A DNA stretch of 64,000 nucleotides from Rhodopirellula bahusiensis (GCF_002727185.1 NZ_NIZW01000007.1:248001-312000), one strand, 5' to 3'. Counted from the stretch's first letter, positions 37,078-46,246 are shown. Translations and numbers: made by a program. The notes: generated from the letters alone by a model not told the origin.

Positions 37078-38127
37078 ATGCGTCCTGACCAACCCGCCCG
37101 ATCGATCAGCAACCGCCGCCAATTCCTTCGCCGCCTTGGAACGACCTCCGCCGTCGGCTACGCGGCCTACTTGGCTCATCAAATCAGTCCGTCACCTCTG
37201 AGCAACCATGCCAATGGATTGCCGGGGCAGGGCAGGGCACTTTGGGCAGCCGAAGCGAACGAGACAACAACCAGCACGGGCTACCTGAAACAATCACTCA
37301 AAGCGGGCATGATTCGCGTCAAGAAATCTGACGCTGCGAACCCCTGGATCGAACGCTTTCGTCTCGCCAAAGAAGTTGGCTTTGAAGGTGTTGAGCCCAA
37401 CACGTCGCCGGGCATGGATGTCAAAGCGATGGTCGCTGCATCGGCTGAAACCGGTCTGACGATCGACGGAACCGTGGGTGGTTATCACTGGGGCACAACG
37501 CACACCAGTCCCGAGGCAGCGACTCGCAAGAAGGCTCAGCTGTTGCTCGAAGAATCACTTCAACAGACTGCAGACTTGGGCGCCAACACGTTTCTGATCG
37601 TCCCCGGACACGGCAAAGACGGCACGGCCGAAGAAGTTCGCCAACGAGCCTTCGAAGCCCTCGATCGCGCCGTTCCTCTGGCTGAGAAACTTGGCGTGAA
37701 GATCCTGATCGAGAACGTTTGGAATCAGTTTCTTTACGACCACGGCGGAGACGAGAACCAATCGGCTCAGCCGCTGGCCGACTTTGTCGACTCGTTCGAT
37801 ACACCTTGGATCGGTGTCCAATTCGATCTGGGCAACCACTGGAAGTACGGTGACGTGGCCGAGTGGGTGACGACGCTGGGCCATCGCATCGGCAAACTGG
37901 ACATCAAAGGTTTCTCTCGCGAGAAGGGTCGCTTCACCGACGTCACCGAAGGCGACATCGATTGGGCCAGCGTCCGAAAGGCCCTTGCCGGAATCAAGTT
38001 CCAAGGCTGGGTCGCCGCAGAAGTCGGCGGTGGAGATGCCGAGCGTCTGAAGAAGATTCACGGACAAATTGAATCCGCGTTGCACTGCACCAAATCGCTG
38101 TCGCAAATCGAGGCGGAATCTGCGTGA
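37078..38127 (+). CDS. Tat-exported sugar phosphate isomerase/epimerase-like TIM barrel
   Basis: A 349-aa protein with a twin-arginine leader (SNRRQFLRRLGTTSAVGYAA), pointing to export in folded form. From about residue 75 an AP-endonuclease-2/xylose isomerase-like TIM barrel follows: VGFEGVEPNTSPGMDVKAM, NTFLIVPGHG, KLGVKILIENVWNQFLYD, WIGVQFDLGNHWKYGD, RIGKLDIKGFS and WVAAEVGGGD. Acidic and His residues that bind metal in the family are present (E of LIENVW, H of LGNHW, E of AAEVG). The substrate is unknown. Just after the leader, the peptide GLPGQGRALW is encoded by a KOPS-type motif. Its stop overlaps the rsmH start. Confidence 0.82.
   Translation: MRPDQPARSISNRRQFLRRLGTTSAVGYAAYLAHQISPSPLSNHANGLPGQGRALWAAEANETTTSTGYLKQSLKAGMIRVKKSDAANPWIERFRLAKEVGFEGVEPNTSPGMDVKAMVAASAETGLTIDGTVGGYHWGTTHTSPEAATRKKAQLLLEESLQQTADLGANTFLIVPGHGKDGTAEEVRQRAFEALDRAVPLAEKLGVKILIENVWNQFLYDHGGDENQSAQPLADFVDSFDTPWIGVQFDLGNHWKYGDVAEWVTTLGHRIGKLDIKGFSREKGRFTDVTEGDIDWASVRKALAGIKFQGWVAAEVGGGDAERLKKIHGQIESALHCTKSLSQIEAESA
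37225..37237 (+). repeat. Double KOPS-type motif GGGCAGGGCAGGG inside a coding region
   Basis: Plus-oriented, sense to its host. It codes for GQGRA in the linker between Tat leader and barrel of the protein at 37078-38127. Confidence 0.7.
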
Positions 38128-39101
38128 CAGAGTCGCAACCTTTGGAATCGAACGACCAAGACTCTGAACGATCTTCCGCGGGGGTAACCTCCGCGGAAAC
38201 AGAACACGTCAGCGTGATGCCAAACGAGATCGTTCAATGGGTTCGGGAAATCAATCCCACCACGATCATCGATGGCACCTACGGTGGCGGCGGACACACC
38301 CGCTTGCTAGCCGAGGTGCTGACTGACACGGGTTCCGCTTCCGGCACACCACGCGTGATCGCAATCGATCGCGATCCGGCGGTCGTCCGTCGTGACGAGC
38401 AAAAACCTTGGATCCAAGACGATCCACGAATCGAGTTATTCCTCGGCAGCTATGAGAACTCGCCCAAGGCACTCGACGCGTTGGACCTGACGCATGCCGA
38501 TGCCTTGGTGCTGGACCTGGGTTTGTCCAGCGATCAACTTGCCGACCGAAATCGAGGGTTCACCTTCACAATCGAAGACGCGGAACTGGACCTCCGTTTT
38601 GATCCGGAAAATGGAGTCCCGGCATACCGTTGGCTTCAACAGCACAGCGAAAAGGAAATCGCCGACGCGATCTATCAATTCGGCGAAGAGCGATTCAGTC
38701 GCCGCATCGCGAAACAAATCTTCTTGCGAGCCCGAGAACGCAACCCGGTCACCAAAGTGGGCGAGCTGGTGGAGATCTGCCGCCGCTGTGTGCCTCGTTC
38801 TCGCAACCATGACATCCATCCAGCCACTCGAACCTTTCAAGCGTTGCGGATCGCGGTCAACGATGAACTCGGTGGTCTCACGCGAACCCTGCAATCGGCT
38901 CCCGACTGGATCGCACCCGGTGGACGAGCCGTGATCATCAGCTTTCATTCGCTCGAGGACCGGATTGTCAAAAACGCTTTTCGAGATGACGAGCGTTGGG
39001 AGATTTTGACGAAGAAGCCGCTGCGTCCTACCGATGAAGAAGTCCAAGCAAACCCACGCAGCCGCAGTGCGAAACTCCGCGTCGCCAAACGAGTTGAGTG
39101 A
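38124..39101 (+). CDS. rsmH: 16S rRNA (cytosine-1402-N4)-methyltransferase
   Basis: Methylates the decoding centre of 16S rRNA using SAM. The 325-aa protein has EHVSVMPNEIVQWV, DGTYGGGGHTRLLAEVL (SAM motif I), VIAIDRDPAVV, LDLGLSSDQLADRNRGFTF, FDPENGVPAYRWL, HPATRTFQALRIAVNDEL and PGGRAVIISFHSLEDRIVK. The GTG start at 38124 overlaps the stop of the preceding gene (GTGA), so translation is probably coupled. In most bacteria rsmH heads the dcw cell-wall cluster; here no dcw genes surround it, in keeping with planctomycetes having lost much of that cluster. Confidence 0.94.
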   Translation: MTESQPLESNDQDSERSSAGVTSAETEHVSVMPNEIVQWVREINPTTIIDGTYGGGGHTRLLAEVLTDTGSASGTPRVIAIDRDPAVVRRDEQKPWIQDDPRIELFLGSYENSPKALDALDLTHADALVLDLGLSSDQLADRNRGFTFTIEDAELDLRFDPENGVPAYRWLQQHSEKEIADAIYQFGEERFSRRIAKQIFLRARERNPVTKVGELVEICRRCVPRSRNHDIHPATRTFQALRIAVNDELGGLTRTLQSAPDWIAPGGRAVIISFHSLEDRIVKNAFRDDERWEILTKKPLRPTDEEVQANPRSRSAKLRVAKRVE

Positions 39102-39199
39102 CGCGAGGCGTTCAGACGCGTCCGGTTTAGAGCAGCGTGTTGAAGTCGGCGGATGGGATCTCCATCGAGCGGAGTCGATGGGCGACGGTCAACCTGTAA

Positions 39200-39249
39200 C
39201 ACGTTGGTCTCCAACGTGAGTGCCGCGTGTCTCGGTGGGGACCACCGAG
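39200..39249. repeat. Two adjacent palindromic mini-repeats between convergent genes
   Basis: CACGTTGG-TCT-CCAACGTG at 39200-39218 and CTCGGTGG-GGA-CCACCGAG at 39231-39249; the second abuts the stop codon of the lipoprotein gene. Both have the same architecture (8-bp stem, 3-base loop) and could serve as terminators for rsmH and the opposing gene. Confidence 0.7.
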
Positions 39250-40227
39250 CTACAAACTTCCTCGGGAAATGAGCCAGCCTTCCGGTGGAGGTGGCAGGTC
39301 AAAGGCTTCGTGGTAGTCACGCTGACGCAGCTCAATCCAAACCAGGGTCTCTTCGGCCAGAGATTGGTTCACTGGTGAGAATGCCGATCGACGAACCGCC
39401 TCGGCAATCCGTTCCCTGGCGGCTGAAAAATCTTGTCGCGCGGCGGCCGCGATCGACGCATTGATCAGCGCTGCCGGATTGCGAGGTTGAGACTCCAGGA
39501 CGCCGTTCCACACTTGCTCCGCCATCGGCCAATTGCCCGATCGAGCCAGCTTGTTGCCGCGTCGAACCGCTCGGCTGCCGGGCAACATTCGCGGCGAAGC
39601 CAATGTGACTTGTTGGCGATCGACGCTGGCGGCAAGCAATCGTTTCGTTTCCAGCACGGCCGCTTGTCGGGTTCGTTCCGCCACATCGGGAACGTTCATC
39701 AATTGTGGGTAGCGTTGTTCGATCAGGGCTTCGTCGATTGAAACCGGCATCCCTGCGGATGATGCATCGGGCTGCAGACCAGTCAATCGCCATGACAAAC
39801 TGATTTTGTCGTCGCGGTCCTCGTGCCCCGTCGCCTGCAGGATTTCACCGTGCAAGAGGTAACGCAAACCTTCCCGGCGTGCGGCTGCACTGACAGCCAC
39901 ATCGTTCGGTTCTTCTTCGAAGCCTGAAACAAGCCGAATGGACGATTCACTCTCCAATCGCTCCGCGGCAATCAATCGCCAACGCGTGGGTTGGTTCTGC
40001 AGCAAAGATTTTTCGATCGGGTCGGCCCACTCATCAGGCCCGGAAATGCCCATGAAAGCCACTCCAGCGGGCTCGACTGCCAACTCCGGTGGACGCCAGA
40101 CGTGAACTGGAGCCGTCGTTTTACAACCAAGCAGAAGGATCCAGCACGCGCACACCCCCATCCACGCACCCCGAGACACCCAAGGTGAGGGCCAACGTCG
40201 CTCGATGGGAATCGCCGAGCCTAGCAT
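39250..40227 (-). CDS. Lipoprotein with TPR-like C-terminus
   Basis: A 325-aa protein. After MLGSAIPIERR and a hydrophobic stretch the lipobox ILLLGC places the lipidated Cys near residue 34. The middle part (VAFMGISGPDEWADPIEKSL to RRLVSGFEEEPND-like region SSIRLVSGFEEEP) resembles domains that assess stress or envelope components; I do not recognise a family. The C-terminus is helical and repeat-like: KLARSGNWPMAEQVWNGVLE, NPAALINASIAAAARQDFSA and AEETLVWIELRQRDYHEAFD, compatible with two or three TPRs. ATG 40227 is chosen as it starts the signal. Convergent with rsmH and divergent from the FHA-kinase gene. Confidence 0.72.
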   Translation of the reverse strand: MLGSAIPIERRWPSPWVSRGAWMGVCACWILLLGCKTTAPVHVWRPPELAVEPAGVAFMGISGPDEWADPIEKSLLQNQPTRWRLIAAERLESESSIRLVSGFEEEPNDVAVSAAARREGLRYLLHGEILQATGHEDRDDKISLSWRLTGLQPDASSAGMPVSIDEALIEQRYPQLMNVPDVAERTRQAAVLETKRLLAASVDRQQVTLASPRMLPGSRAVRRGNKLARSGNWPMAEQVWNGVLESQPRNPAALINASIAAAARQDFSAARERIAEAVRRSAFSPVNQSLAEETLVWIELRQRDYHEAFDLPPPPEGWLISRGSL

Positions 40228-40386
40228 GCAGAAAATGAGCTTCCTCACGAACAAGAACCGGATCCCAATAGAAAGGGGCCCGAAGCGGACGGTAGCCAAA
40301 CAGAACCGTCCGCGGCAAGTTATCTTGTGTGAACTAGACTTAGAAATCGTTCGTGAAACTCGTTCTCGCCCCGCGTTGATTTTTGT

Positions 40387-42258
40387 ATGGCTTCGTTGTT
40401 CGTCATTCGAGGACGTGACCAAGGAAAACACTTCCAACTCGCGCCCACGGTCACGCGATTGGGACGTGAATCCAGCAACAACGTGCAGTTGCTCGACAAC
40501 GAAGCCTCGAGAAGTCACGCCGAAATTCGCGGCGATGGGACCGGACGCCGGTATGAGCTGGTCGATTTAGGCAGCAGCAACGGCACGCTGGTCAACAATC
40601 GAAAGATCACGCGACACGTCCTGACCAGTGGTGACCGAGTCGAGATTGGATCGACGCTGTTGATCTTCACTGGCACCGGCAACGTTTCGGCTCTCGATGC
40701 AGCTCACGGCGTCGACATCGTGCGACAGGTCCGCGGCGGTGACGCCAGCAACATTGTTTCGTCGCTGTCTCGCGAAGGGGTCGTCTCGCCGTACTCACCG
40801 AGTGACTCATCCTCTACCGGCACCTCATCGGCAAAGAAGTCGTCTTCGCCAGCGGTGTTGCCGCCGCCAATTCCACCGCCCATCGAAAATGGTTCGGCAC
40901 CACCTCGCGAGGAAGACAAAGCGTCGTCGGTGGTCACTGCAGAACGAACCGGCCAATTCCACGGCCCGCCCGTTATTGGCCGACTCGATGCCGACCGTTC
41001 ACTTGAAGTCATGTACCTGACCGCGATTGCCGTTGGGCGGACCGATGACTTGGACGAGGTGCTCGACCGTGTTCTGAGATTGGTTTTTGATTGGGTCGAG
41101 GCCGATCGCGGATGCATCATGCTTCGTGACCCCGAGTCCAAACGGCTGACTCCCGCGGCCAGGTGTGACCGCGATTCAGCGACCGATGGAACCAAACCCA
41201 ACCGATCAGCCAAAACGCAAGACCGCATCCAAATCAGCCATACGATTTTGGATTACGTGCTGCAACACAAACAAGGCGTTCGCACCAACGACGCACTCGA
41301 CGACGAACGATTCGATTCCGCTGCATCAATTGTTCAAGGCGGAGTTCGCGAAGCCCTTTGCGTTCCGTTGCAAGGTCGATATGAAATCGTGGGCATGCTC
41401 TATGTCGACACCTACACCACGCCGGGCGAGCTTGTTCGCAAGGGCGGGGCAACGCGATTCCACGACGAACACCTGCGGTTGATCACCGCCGTGGGACACC
41501 AAGCCGCGCTCGCGATTGAAGACACGTTCTATTACTCGGCGCTTCTGCAAGGCGAACGCTTGGCTGCGATGGGTCAAACAATCGCGACGCTGTCACACCA
41601 CATCAAAAACATCCTGCAAGGGGTTCGTGGTGGCAGCTATTTGATCGAATCGGGTTTACAGAAGGACGACACCGAAGCCATCCGCCGAGGATGGTCGATC
41701 GTCGATCGCAATCAAGAACGAATCAGCAACCTCGTGCTCGACATGCTGACGTTCTCGAAAGAACGCGAACCGGAAATGCACGAAGGCAACCTCAACGAGG
41801 TCGTCCACGACGTGGTCGAGCTCATGCAGAGCAGGGCGGGGCAGGGCGAAATCGAATTGACCGCCGACCTGGAAGAGACGCTACCGATCGCGAAGTTTGA
41901 CGGCGAAGCGATTCACCGAGCCGTGTTGAACCTGGTCACCAATGCCATCGATGCAGCGACCAAGACAGTGGTCGTGAAAACGTTCTACGATGCCGCTCAA
42001 GGCTGGATCGTCGATGTGGAAGACGACGGTGAAGGCGTCCCCGAAGAAGACCGCGAACAAATCTTCTCGCTGTTTGAATCCAAGAAAGGTGCTCGCGGAA
42101 CCGGGTTGGGCCTGCCCGTCAGCGCCAAAATCCTTCGTGAACACGGTGGCTCGCTGACCGTCGAAGACTCACCCAGTGGCGGAGCTCGTTTTCGAATGAT
42201 CCTGCCCGCCACCGGAACTGACATCAGCGAACTGTCTCGCAGCGAAACCCAGGCGTAG
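40387..42258 (+). CDS. FHA-GAF sensor histidine kinase
   Basis: A cytoplasmic 623-aa kinase without membrane segments. Domains in order: FHA at residues 1-100 (LGRESSNNVQLLD, ASRSHAEI, DLGSSNGTLVN), a Pro/Ser linker (about 130-190), GAF at about 205-385 (ADRGCIMLRDPESKRL, ALCVPLQGRYEIVGMLYVDT), a HisKA-like helix pair with LSHHIKNILQGVRGG near residue 400, and HATPase (NLVTNAIDAA, VEDDGEGVPEEDREQIF, GARGTGLGLPVSAKI). It should phosphorylate a response regulator, but none is adjacent. The FHA domain suggests input from phosphothreonine proteins, linking it to the Ser/Thr kinases abundant in planctomycetes. The GGGCAGGG motif at 41839 codes for AGQG between HisKA and HATPase. Confidence 0.9.
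   Translation: MASLFVIRGRDQGKHFQLAPTVTRLGRESSNNVQLLDNEASRSHAEIRGDGTGRRYELVDLGSSNGTLVNNRKITRHVLTSGDRVEIGSTLLIFTGTGNVSALDAAHGVDIVRQVRGGDASNIVSSLSREGVVSPYSPSDSSSTGTSSAKKSSSPAVLPPPIPPPIENGSAPPREEDKASSVVTAERTGQFHGPPVIGRLDADRSLEVMYLTAIAVGRTDDLDEVLDRVLRLVFDWVEADRGCIMLRDPESKRLTPAARCDRDSATDGTKPNRSAKTQDRIQISHTILDYVLQHKQGVRTNDALDDERFDSAASIVQGGVREALCVPLQGRYEIVGMLYVDTYTTPGELVRKGGATRFHDEHLRLITAVGHQAALAIEDTFYYSALLQGERLAAMGQTIATLSHHIKNILQGVRGGSYLIESGLQKDDTEAIRRGWSIVDRNQERISNLVLDMLTFSKEREPEMHEGNLNEVVHDVVELMQSRAGQGEIELTADLEETLPIAKFDGEAIHRAVLNLVTNAIDAATKTVVVKTFYDAAQGWIVDVEDDGEGVPEEDREQIFSLFESKKGARGTGLGLPVSAKILREHGGSLTVEDSPSGGARFRMILPATGTDISELSRSETQA
41839..41846 (+). repeat. KOPS-type octamer GGGCAGGG inside a coding region
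   Basis: Plus-oriented, sense; codes for part of RAGQGE in the linker of the FHA-GAF kinase. A degenerate partner AGCAGGGCGG stands just before it. Confidence 0.65.
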
Positions 42259-42351
42259 AACAGTGCGAAAGAACGTGGCCCCGGGACAATCGCTTTACTC
42301 TGATTAGGCGACGATTTATGAGTGAGACATTGTGGCCAGGGTGAGATGCCG

Positions 42352-43197
42352 TCACTTGAACTCCAATGATTCGAAGAACTCGGAAGGCTTGTCCAGCTCA
42401 CTCTCGTTGGATCTTGGTTCGCGTTGGCCGCCGACGAGGTCACGGATCTCGGAATAGGGCGAGTACATTGCAACGATGAGATTTCCGTTGTGCACGAAGA
42501 TCTCGCAATCGGAGCCCTCGATTCCGCCCACGCCTGATTGCATCGTTCCCGCCATCCCGTTCACGCCCGATCGAGTGACCGGGTATTGATTGGACAAACG
42601 GATCAGCATGTCCCGCAACAACTCCTCAATGGGAATGTTTTGTCGAATGACCGAGGGCAACTTCGCCACCACCAATGAATACTGAGACCCGGTTTCTTTC
42701 CGCCGGCCCGTCAGCTCATGAACCGTTGTGCCGGGGAACTGTTGCGACTTGTCTCGCCGATCTTCGCCCGCCGGCATGTTGATCGTGTATCCCTTGTACT
42801 TCACCGACGTCCAACCACTGTGCCGCGAACCCAAGTATCCGATCGCGAAAATCCCTCCCGCACACATCAGGATGCTCAGCACCCCGACACCGGCGATCGT
42901 GCTGATGATTTTCAGAGCAGCGTTTGAACCACCGCCACGCTTCTTCGCGGCCTTGGGTGGCTGGTAAACGGTGACGGGTCCCGCGGGTCGGAAAACCGAA
43001 CTTGGTGGCGAAGCGTTCGATGCACCCGAACTGGGCAAGCTATCGAACAGGTTTTCTTCGGGCACACTGACGGTCGCAGGAGCCCGGACGGCCAGCATCC
43101 GTTCGCACTTCGGGCACTTTACTTTTCCCGCACCCATGGTCGCGGGAAGCTGCAATGTGGTGCTGCATTGAGGGCATACAATTCGACGTCCGGTCAT
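42352..43197 (-). CDS. Zinc-ribbon membrane protein, hypothetical
   Basis: A 281-aa protein. The N-terminus is a small zinc ribbon of the MJ0042 type: IVCPQCSTTLQLPATMGAGK then VKCPKCERML, four Cys in two CxxC pairs. A Pro/Ser-rich linker is followed by one TM helix (IISTIAGVGVLSILMCAGGI, about residues 104-124) and an outside domain of about 145 residues (YKGYTINMPAGEDRRDKSQQ, KLPSVIRQNIPIEELLRDML, ending EFFESLEFK). The overall plan, cytoplasmic zinc ribbon, TM, external domain, recurs in planctomycetes. ATG 43197 puts the ribbon at the very N-terminus; an ATG eight codons upstream is an alternative. Confidence 0.7.
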   Translation of the reverse strand: MTGRRIVCPQCSTTLQLPATMGAGKVKCPKCERMLAVRAPATVSVPEENLFDSLPSSGASNASPPSSVFRPAGPVTVYQPPKAAKKRGGGSNAALKIISTIAGVGVLSILMCAGGIFAIGYLGSRHSGWTSVKYKGYTINMPAGEDRRDKSQQFPGTTVHELTGRRKETGSQYSLVVAKLPSVIRQNIPIEELLRDMLIRLSNQYPVTRSGVNGMAGTMQSGVGGIEGSDCEIFVHNGNLIVAMYSPYSEIRDLVGGQREPRSNESELDKPSEFFESLEFK

Positions 43198-43261
43198 CGA
43201 AACTCCCACGCGGTCCATCACAGAAAACGTGATGCACGGTCAGTTTGGCTCTGACGCCAGT

Positions 43262-44254
43262 TTAACCCAGCGCGGCGGCGAGTGCTTCTCGAACGACGGG
43301 GAGAACTCGGCCCTGGACATCATCGAGCGTCCCTTCCAAGAAGGCTCCCGCGGCGGCCTTGTGACCTCCGCCGCCGAACTGCCGAGCGACCTCGTTGCAA
43401 TCCATCCCGCAGCGACTGCGGAAGCTCAGCTTGAACCCGCCGCGAACTTGGCCGACGAAAATCACCGCGGCTTGGGTGCCGCGAATGGCGAGGGTCAAAT
43501 TAATTGCATCTTCCGTATCGTTCGGCTGTGCACCGCACAACTCGAAGTCTTCTTTTTTGACGGAGGTGTAAACCAACGTGCCGTCCATTTCGGTGGTTGT
43601 TCGGGACAGAATCAAACCGCGAAGTTTTAACCGCCCGAGCGTGTCACGTTCATACAAGTCGCCATACACCTCGCTGGGGACAACGCCCGCATCCATCAAA
43701 CGCCCGATCGTTCGGTACGTGTCCGAGGTAACGCTTGGGAACCGGAACCATCCGGTGTCGGTTGCGATCGCAGCAAACAACGGAGTGGCCATCGTTCGGG
43801 TCAGCGGTACGTTGAGCGCATCCGCGGCTTGAACGACCAAATGTCCCGTCGCTTCGGACTGGTAGTCCTTGTACATCCGAGCATCCAGTTCATCCTCACC
43901 GACGTGATGATCGAGCACCATCTTGTCGGCGCGAGAGGCACGGATGACGTCTCCCATGTCGCCGAGCTGAGCCCACGCACTGGTGTCGAGGATCATGATG
44001 CAGTCGGCCTTCACGTCTTCGGCTTCCACCGAATCACCCAGCACCTCAATGTTGCCAGCGGGATCCAAGAATGACAAAGCCGCAGGGGTTCGGTGAGCGT
44101 TGATGATTCGGACGTCTTTGCCGATCGCTCGCAGCACTTCTGCCATTCCGAGTTCACTGCCCAGTGCATCGCAATCGGGACGAATGTGGCTTACCAAGAC
44201 AAACGATTGGTAGTGCTGGATTTGGTCAACAAATGCTTTCCAATTGACTCCCAC
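43262..44254 (-). CDS. nrnA: DHH/DHHA1 phosphoesterase (NrnA-like nanoRNase/pAp phosphatase)
   Basis: Degrades short oligoribonucleotides and possibly 3'-phosphoadenosine 5'-phosphate. The 330-aa protein shows the DHH domain motifs: LVSHIRPDCDALGSELGM (motif I, with RPDCDALGS), MILDTSAWAQLGDMG (motif II), DKMVLDHHVGEDEL (DHH motif), and ATPLFAAIATDTGWFRFPS (motif IV). The DHHA1 domain ends with CNEVARQFGGGGHKAAAGA. It is directly upstream-coupled with ribF: ribF ends 15 bp before this gene starts, on the same strand. Confidence 0.9.
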   Translation of the reverse strand: MGVNWKAFVDQIQHYQSFVLVSHIRPDCDALGSELGMAEVLRAIGKDVRIINAHRTPAALSFLDPAGNIEVLGDSVEAEDVKADCIMILDTSAWAQLGDMGDVIRASRADKMVLDHHVGEDELDARMYKDYQSEATGHLVVQAADALNVPLTRTMATPLFAAIATDTGWFRFPSVTSDTYRTIGRLMDAGVVPSEVYGDLYERDTLGRLKLRGLILSRTTTEMDGTLVYTSVKKEDFELCGAQPNDTEDAINLTLAIRGTQAAVIFVGQVRGGFKLSFRSRCGMDCNEVARQFGGGGHKAAAGAFLEGTLDDVQGRVLPVVREALAAALG

Positions 44255-44269
44255 GAGCGGATCTTTCTT

Positions 44270-45241
44270 TCAAGGACGAGAAGGCAGAGAAGAAACCGTC
44301 TCTCGAACGGTTTGCAAATCGATTTGCAATTGTTGTTTCAAAGCGGATGCGTCAACGAATCGTTGAACGCCGCGGACTTGGCTCACCAGTGTCAGTGACA
44401 GCATTTTGCCATAAAGATCACCCTCGTAGTCGAGCAGGTGCGCTTCAATTTTTGTTTCTTGGCGATCGTTGAAAGTCGGATTGGGCCCGATGTGAACCGC
44501 AGCGGGTTGGTTTGTCGGCTCATCACTTCCTTCGACGCTGGCCAGCGCCGCGTACACACCGTGTTCGGGCAGCAACGTCTGAACGCCATCCAAGTTCGCA
44601 GTCGGAAACCCGAGCGTTCGCCCGCGTTGTTCACCCGTCGCCACCGATCCGGTCAAACGGTACCGGCTGCCGAGCATTTGATTGGCCAGCGGAAGATCAC
44701 CGGATGCGATCGCCTCACGGATTCGAGAGCTGCTGACCATCCGATCGTCTCGGACGGATGGCACCACAATTTCAACATCGATCTGACGTTCATCAGCCAA
44801 CTCTTTCAAGCGAGTCGTGTTGCCAGCCCGATCGCGTCCAAAGAAAAAGTTGGGGCCCTCGATGATCGCCTTGGCCGACAATTGCTCCACGATCAGGCGC
44901 TGAAAAAACGCTTCGGCGGTCTGATTCAAAAATTCGCGAGTGGCCTCACAAACCAGCAAATGATCGATTCCCAAATCGGTCATCAGCTCCGCCCGACGGG
45001 GCAGGGCGGTCAAGCTGGGCGGCGCTCCATGAGGCCGCAACACCGACGCCGGATGAGGATCCATCACAATCGCGATCGCTTTGCCACCGACTCGATCGGC
45101 TTGCCGCCGAACCCGCTCCAGCAAAGCACGGTGTCCCAAATGCACGCCATCAAAGTTGCCAATGCTGACCGCGCCTCCTTGAAGCGATTGTTGCAGGTCG
45201 GAGTCGCCCGCAAGGTCGCTCAAGTGGATCAGGGAAGTCAT
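44270..45241 (-). CDS. ribF: Bifunctional riboflavin kinase / FAD synthetase
   Basis: Makes FMN and FAD. The 323-aa protein has the nucleotidyltransferase domain first: AVSIGNFDGVHLGHRALLER (GNFDGVHxGH), VMDPHPASVLRP, IEGPNFFFGRDRAGNT and the conserved SSSRIREAIASGDL. The riboflavin kinase barrel follows from about residue 185: RYRLTGSVATGEQRGRTLGF and PTANLDG (with the substrate motif GFPTANL), then HGVYAALA, and EAHLLDYEGDLYGK. Length is typical. It starts a short operon with nrnA. A KOPS-type motif lies in its N-terminal codons for TALPRRAE, antisense, and a double motif lies immediately upstream of its start. Confidence 0.94.
   Translation of the reverse strand: MTSLIHLSDLAGDSDLQQSLQGGAVSIGNFDGVHLGHRALLERVRRQADRVGGKAIAIVMDPHPASVLRPHGAPPSLTALPRRAELMTDLGIDHLLVCEATREFLNQTAEAFFQRLIVEQLSAKAIIEGPNFFFGRDRAGNTTRLKELADERQIDVEIVVPSVRDDRMVSSSRIREAIASGDLPLANQMLGSRYRLTGSVATGEQRGRTLGFPTANLDGVQTLLPEHGVYAALASVEGSDEPTNQPAAVHIGPNPTFNDRQETKIEAHLLDYEGDLYGKMLSLTLVSQVRGVQRFVDASALKQQLQIDLQTVRETVSSLPSRP
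44999..45006 (+). repeat. KOPS-type octamer GGGCAGGG
   Basis: Plus-oriented, antisense within ribF (codons for LTALPRR). Confidence 0.65.
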
Positions 45242-45248
45242 TCAGTCG

Positions 45249-45261
45249 GGGCAGGGCAGGG
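45249..45261 (+). repeat. Double KOPS-type motif GGGCAGGGCAGGG
   Basis: Plus-oriented, intergenic, 8 bp upstream of the ribF start codon; preceded by GTCGG as at 7344 and 51404. Confidence 0.7.
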
Positions 45262-45319
45262 GAGAAACAAGGAAAATCAGGCGGCGGCGGGCCAGTATGC
45301 CTGATTCACCTCGATTTCG

Positions 45320-46246
45320 TCAGCTCCCCTGTTCGTTTGCCGCTTCGGTCATCTCGTCGGCGACCAACATGAGTGCGTCCAAGACTTGTTGAGCGGTCAT
45401 CCCCGCGCGACTGAACCGTGCCGCGGCTTCATCCCCGCTGCGACCATGAATCCAAACTCCCAACCTGGCCGCATCGGGGCCGCTTAATCCCTGTCCCAGC
45501 AAAGACGTCACGACTCCGGTCAAAACATCGCCGCAACCCGCAGTGGCCATGCCAGGATTGCCGGTCGTGTTCCGCCAGACATCAGCCTCACCGTTACCGT
45601 CCTGATAAACCACATGTGACGGGCCGCCTTTGACAACAATGGTCAGCCCCAAACGATTCGCCATCTCCGTGGCGGCCTCGAGTTGTCCATCGACTTCGCT
45701 CGCCGGTGCTCCCGTCAATCGCTGCAGCTCACCCGGATGAGGCGTCAGCACGCAAGCGGCATCGTCCTTGTTTCGTCCGAACCGGTCATCTGCAAACCAA
45801 TTCTGCTGGGCGATGAGATTGAGCGCGTCCGCATCCAAAACCAACGGCAGGTCTTTTTTCGCGAGCAGTCCTTCCACCATCTTCGCGCCTCCGGATCCCG
45901 TCGTGATCCCAGGGCCGCACCCCACCGCGGCTTGAGCCGACAAGCGATCTTGCGTCGATTCCCACGCCGCATCCGAAAACCTCTGACCGTCATCCGGCAA
46001 TCCGATTGTCATCAGAGCCGGATGAAAACCAGCCACACAATCCAAGATGCAATCGGGGACGGCAGCGGCCACCAATCCCGATCCCGTGTGCAAGGCCGCG
46101 ATCGACGACAATGCGATCGACCCCGCCATGCCTCGCGAACCACCGACCAATAACACCCGACCAAAATTGCCTTTGTGTGCGGAGACTTCACGACTTGGAA
46201 TCCGCAGCGGCGGCGGGCTGGTAGACTGAGTCACGATGGATGGCAT
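45320..46246 (-). CDS. nnrD: ADP/ATP-dependent NAD(P)H-hydrate dehydratase
   Basis: Repairs hydrated NADH/NADPH, a ribokinase-like fold enzyme (YjeF C-terminal domain). The 308-aa protein shows [66 protein letters not shown] and [20 protein letters not shown] (the nucleotide-binding loop, catalytic Asp in GCGD). The epimerase half (YjeF N-terminal, NnrE) is not fused to it and not seen nearby. It is transcribed toward ribF with a 78-bp gap that holds a KOPS-type motif. Confidence 0.92.
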   Translation of the reverse strand: MPSIVTQSTSPPPLRIPSREVSAHKGNFGRVLLVGGSRGMAGSIALSSIAALHTGSGLVAAAVPDCILDCVAGFHPALMTIGLPDDGQRFSDAAWESTQDRLSAQAAVGCGPGITTGSGGAKMVEGLLAKKDLPLVLDADALNLIAQQNWFADDRFGRNKDDAACVLTPHPGELQRLTGAPASEVDGQLEAATEMANRLGLTIVVKGGPSHVVYQDGNGEADVWRNTTGNPGMATAGCGDVLTGVVTSLLGQGLSGPDAARLGVWIHGRSGDEAAARFSRAGMTAQQVLDALMLVADEMTEAANEQGS

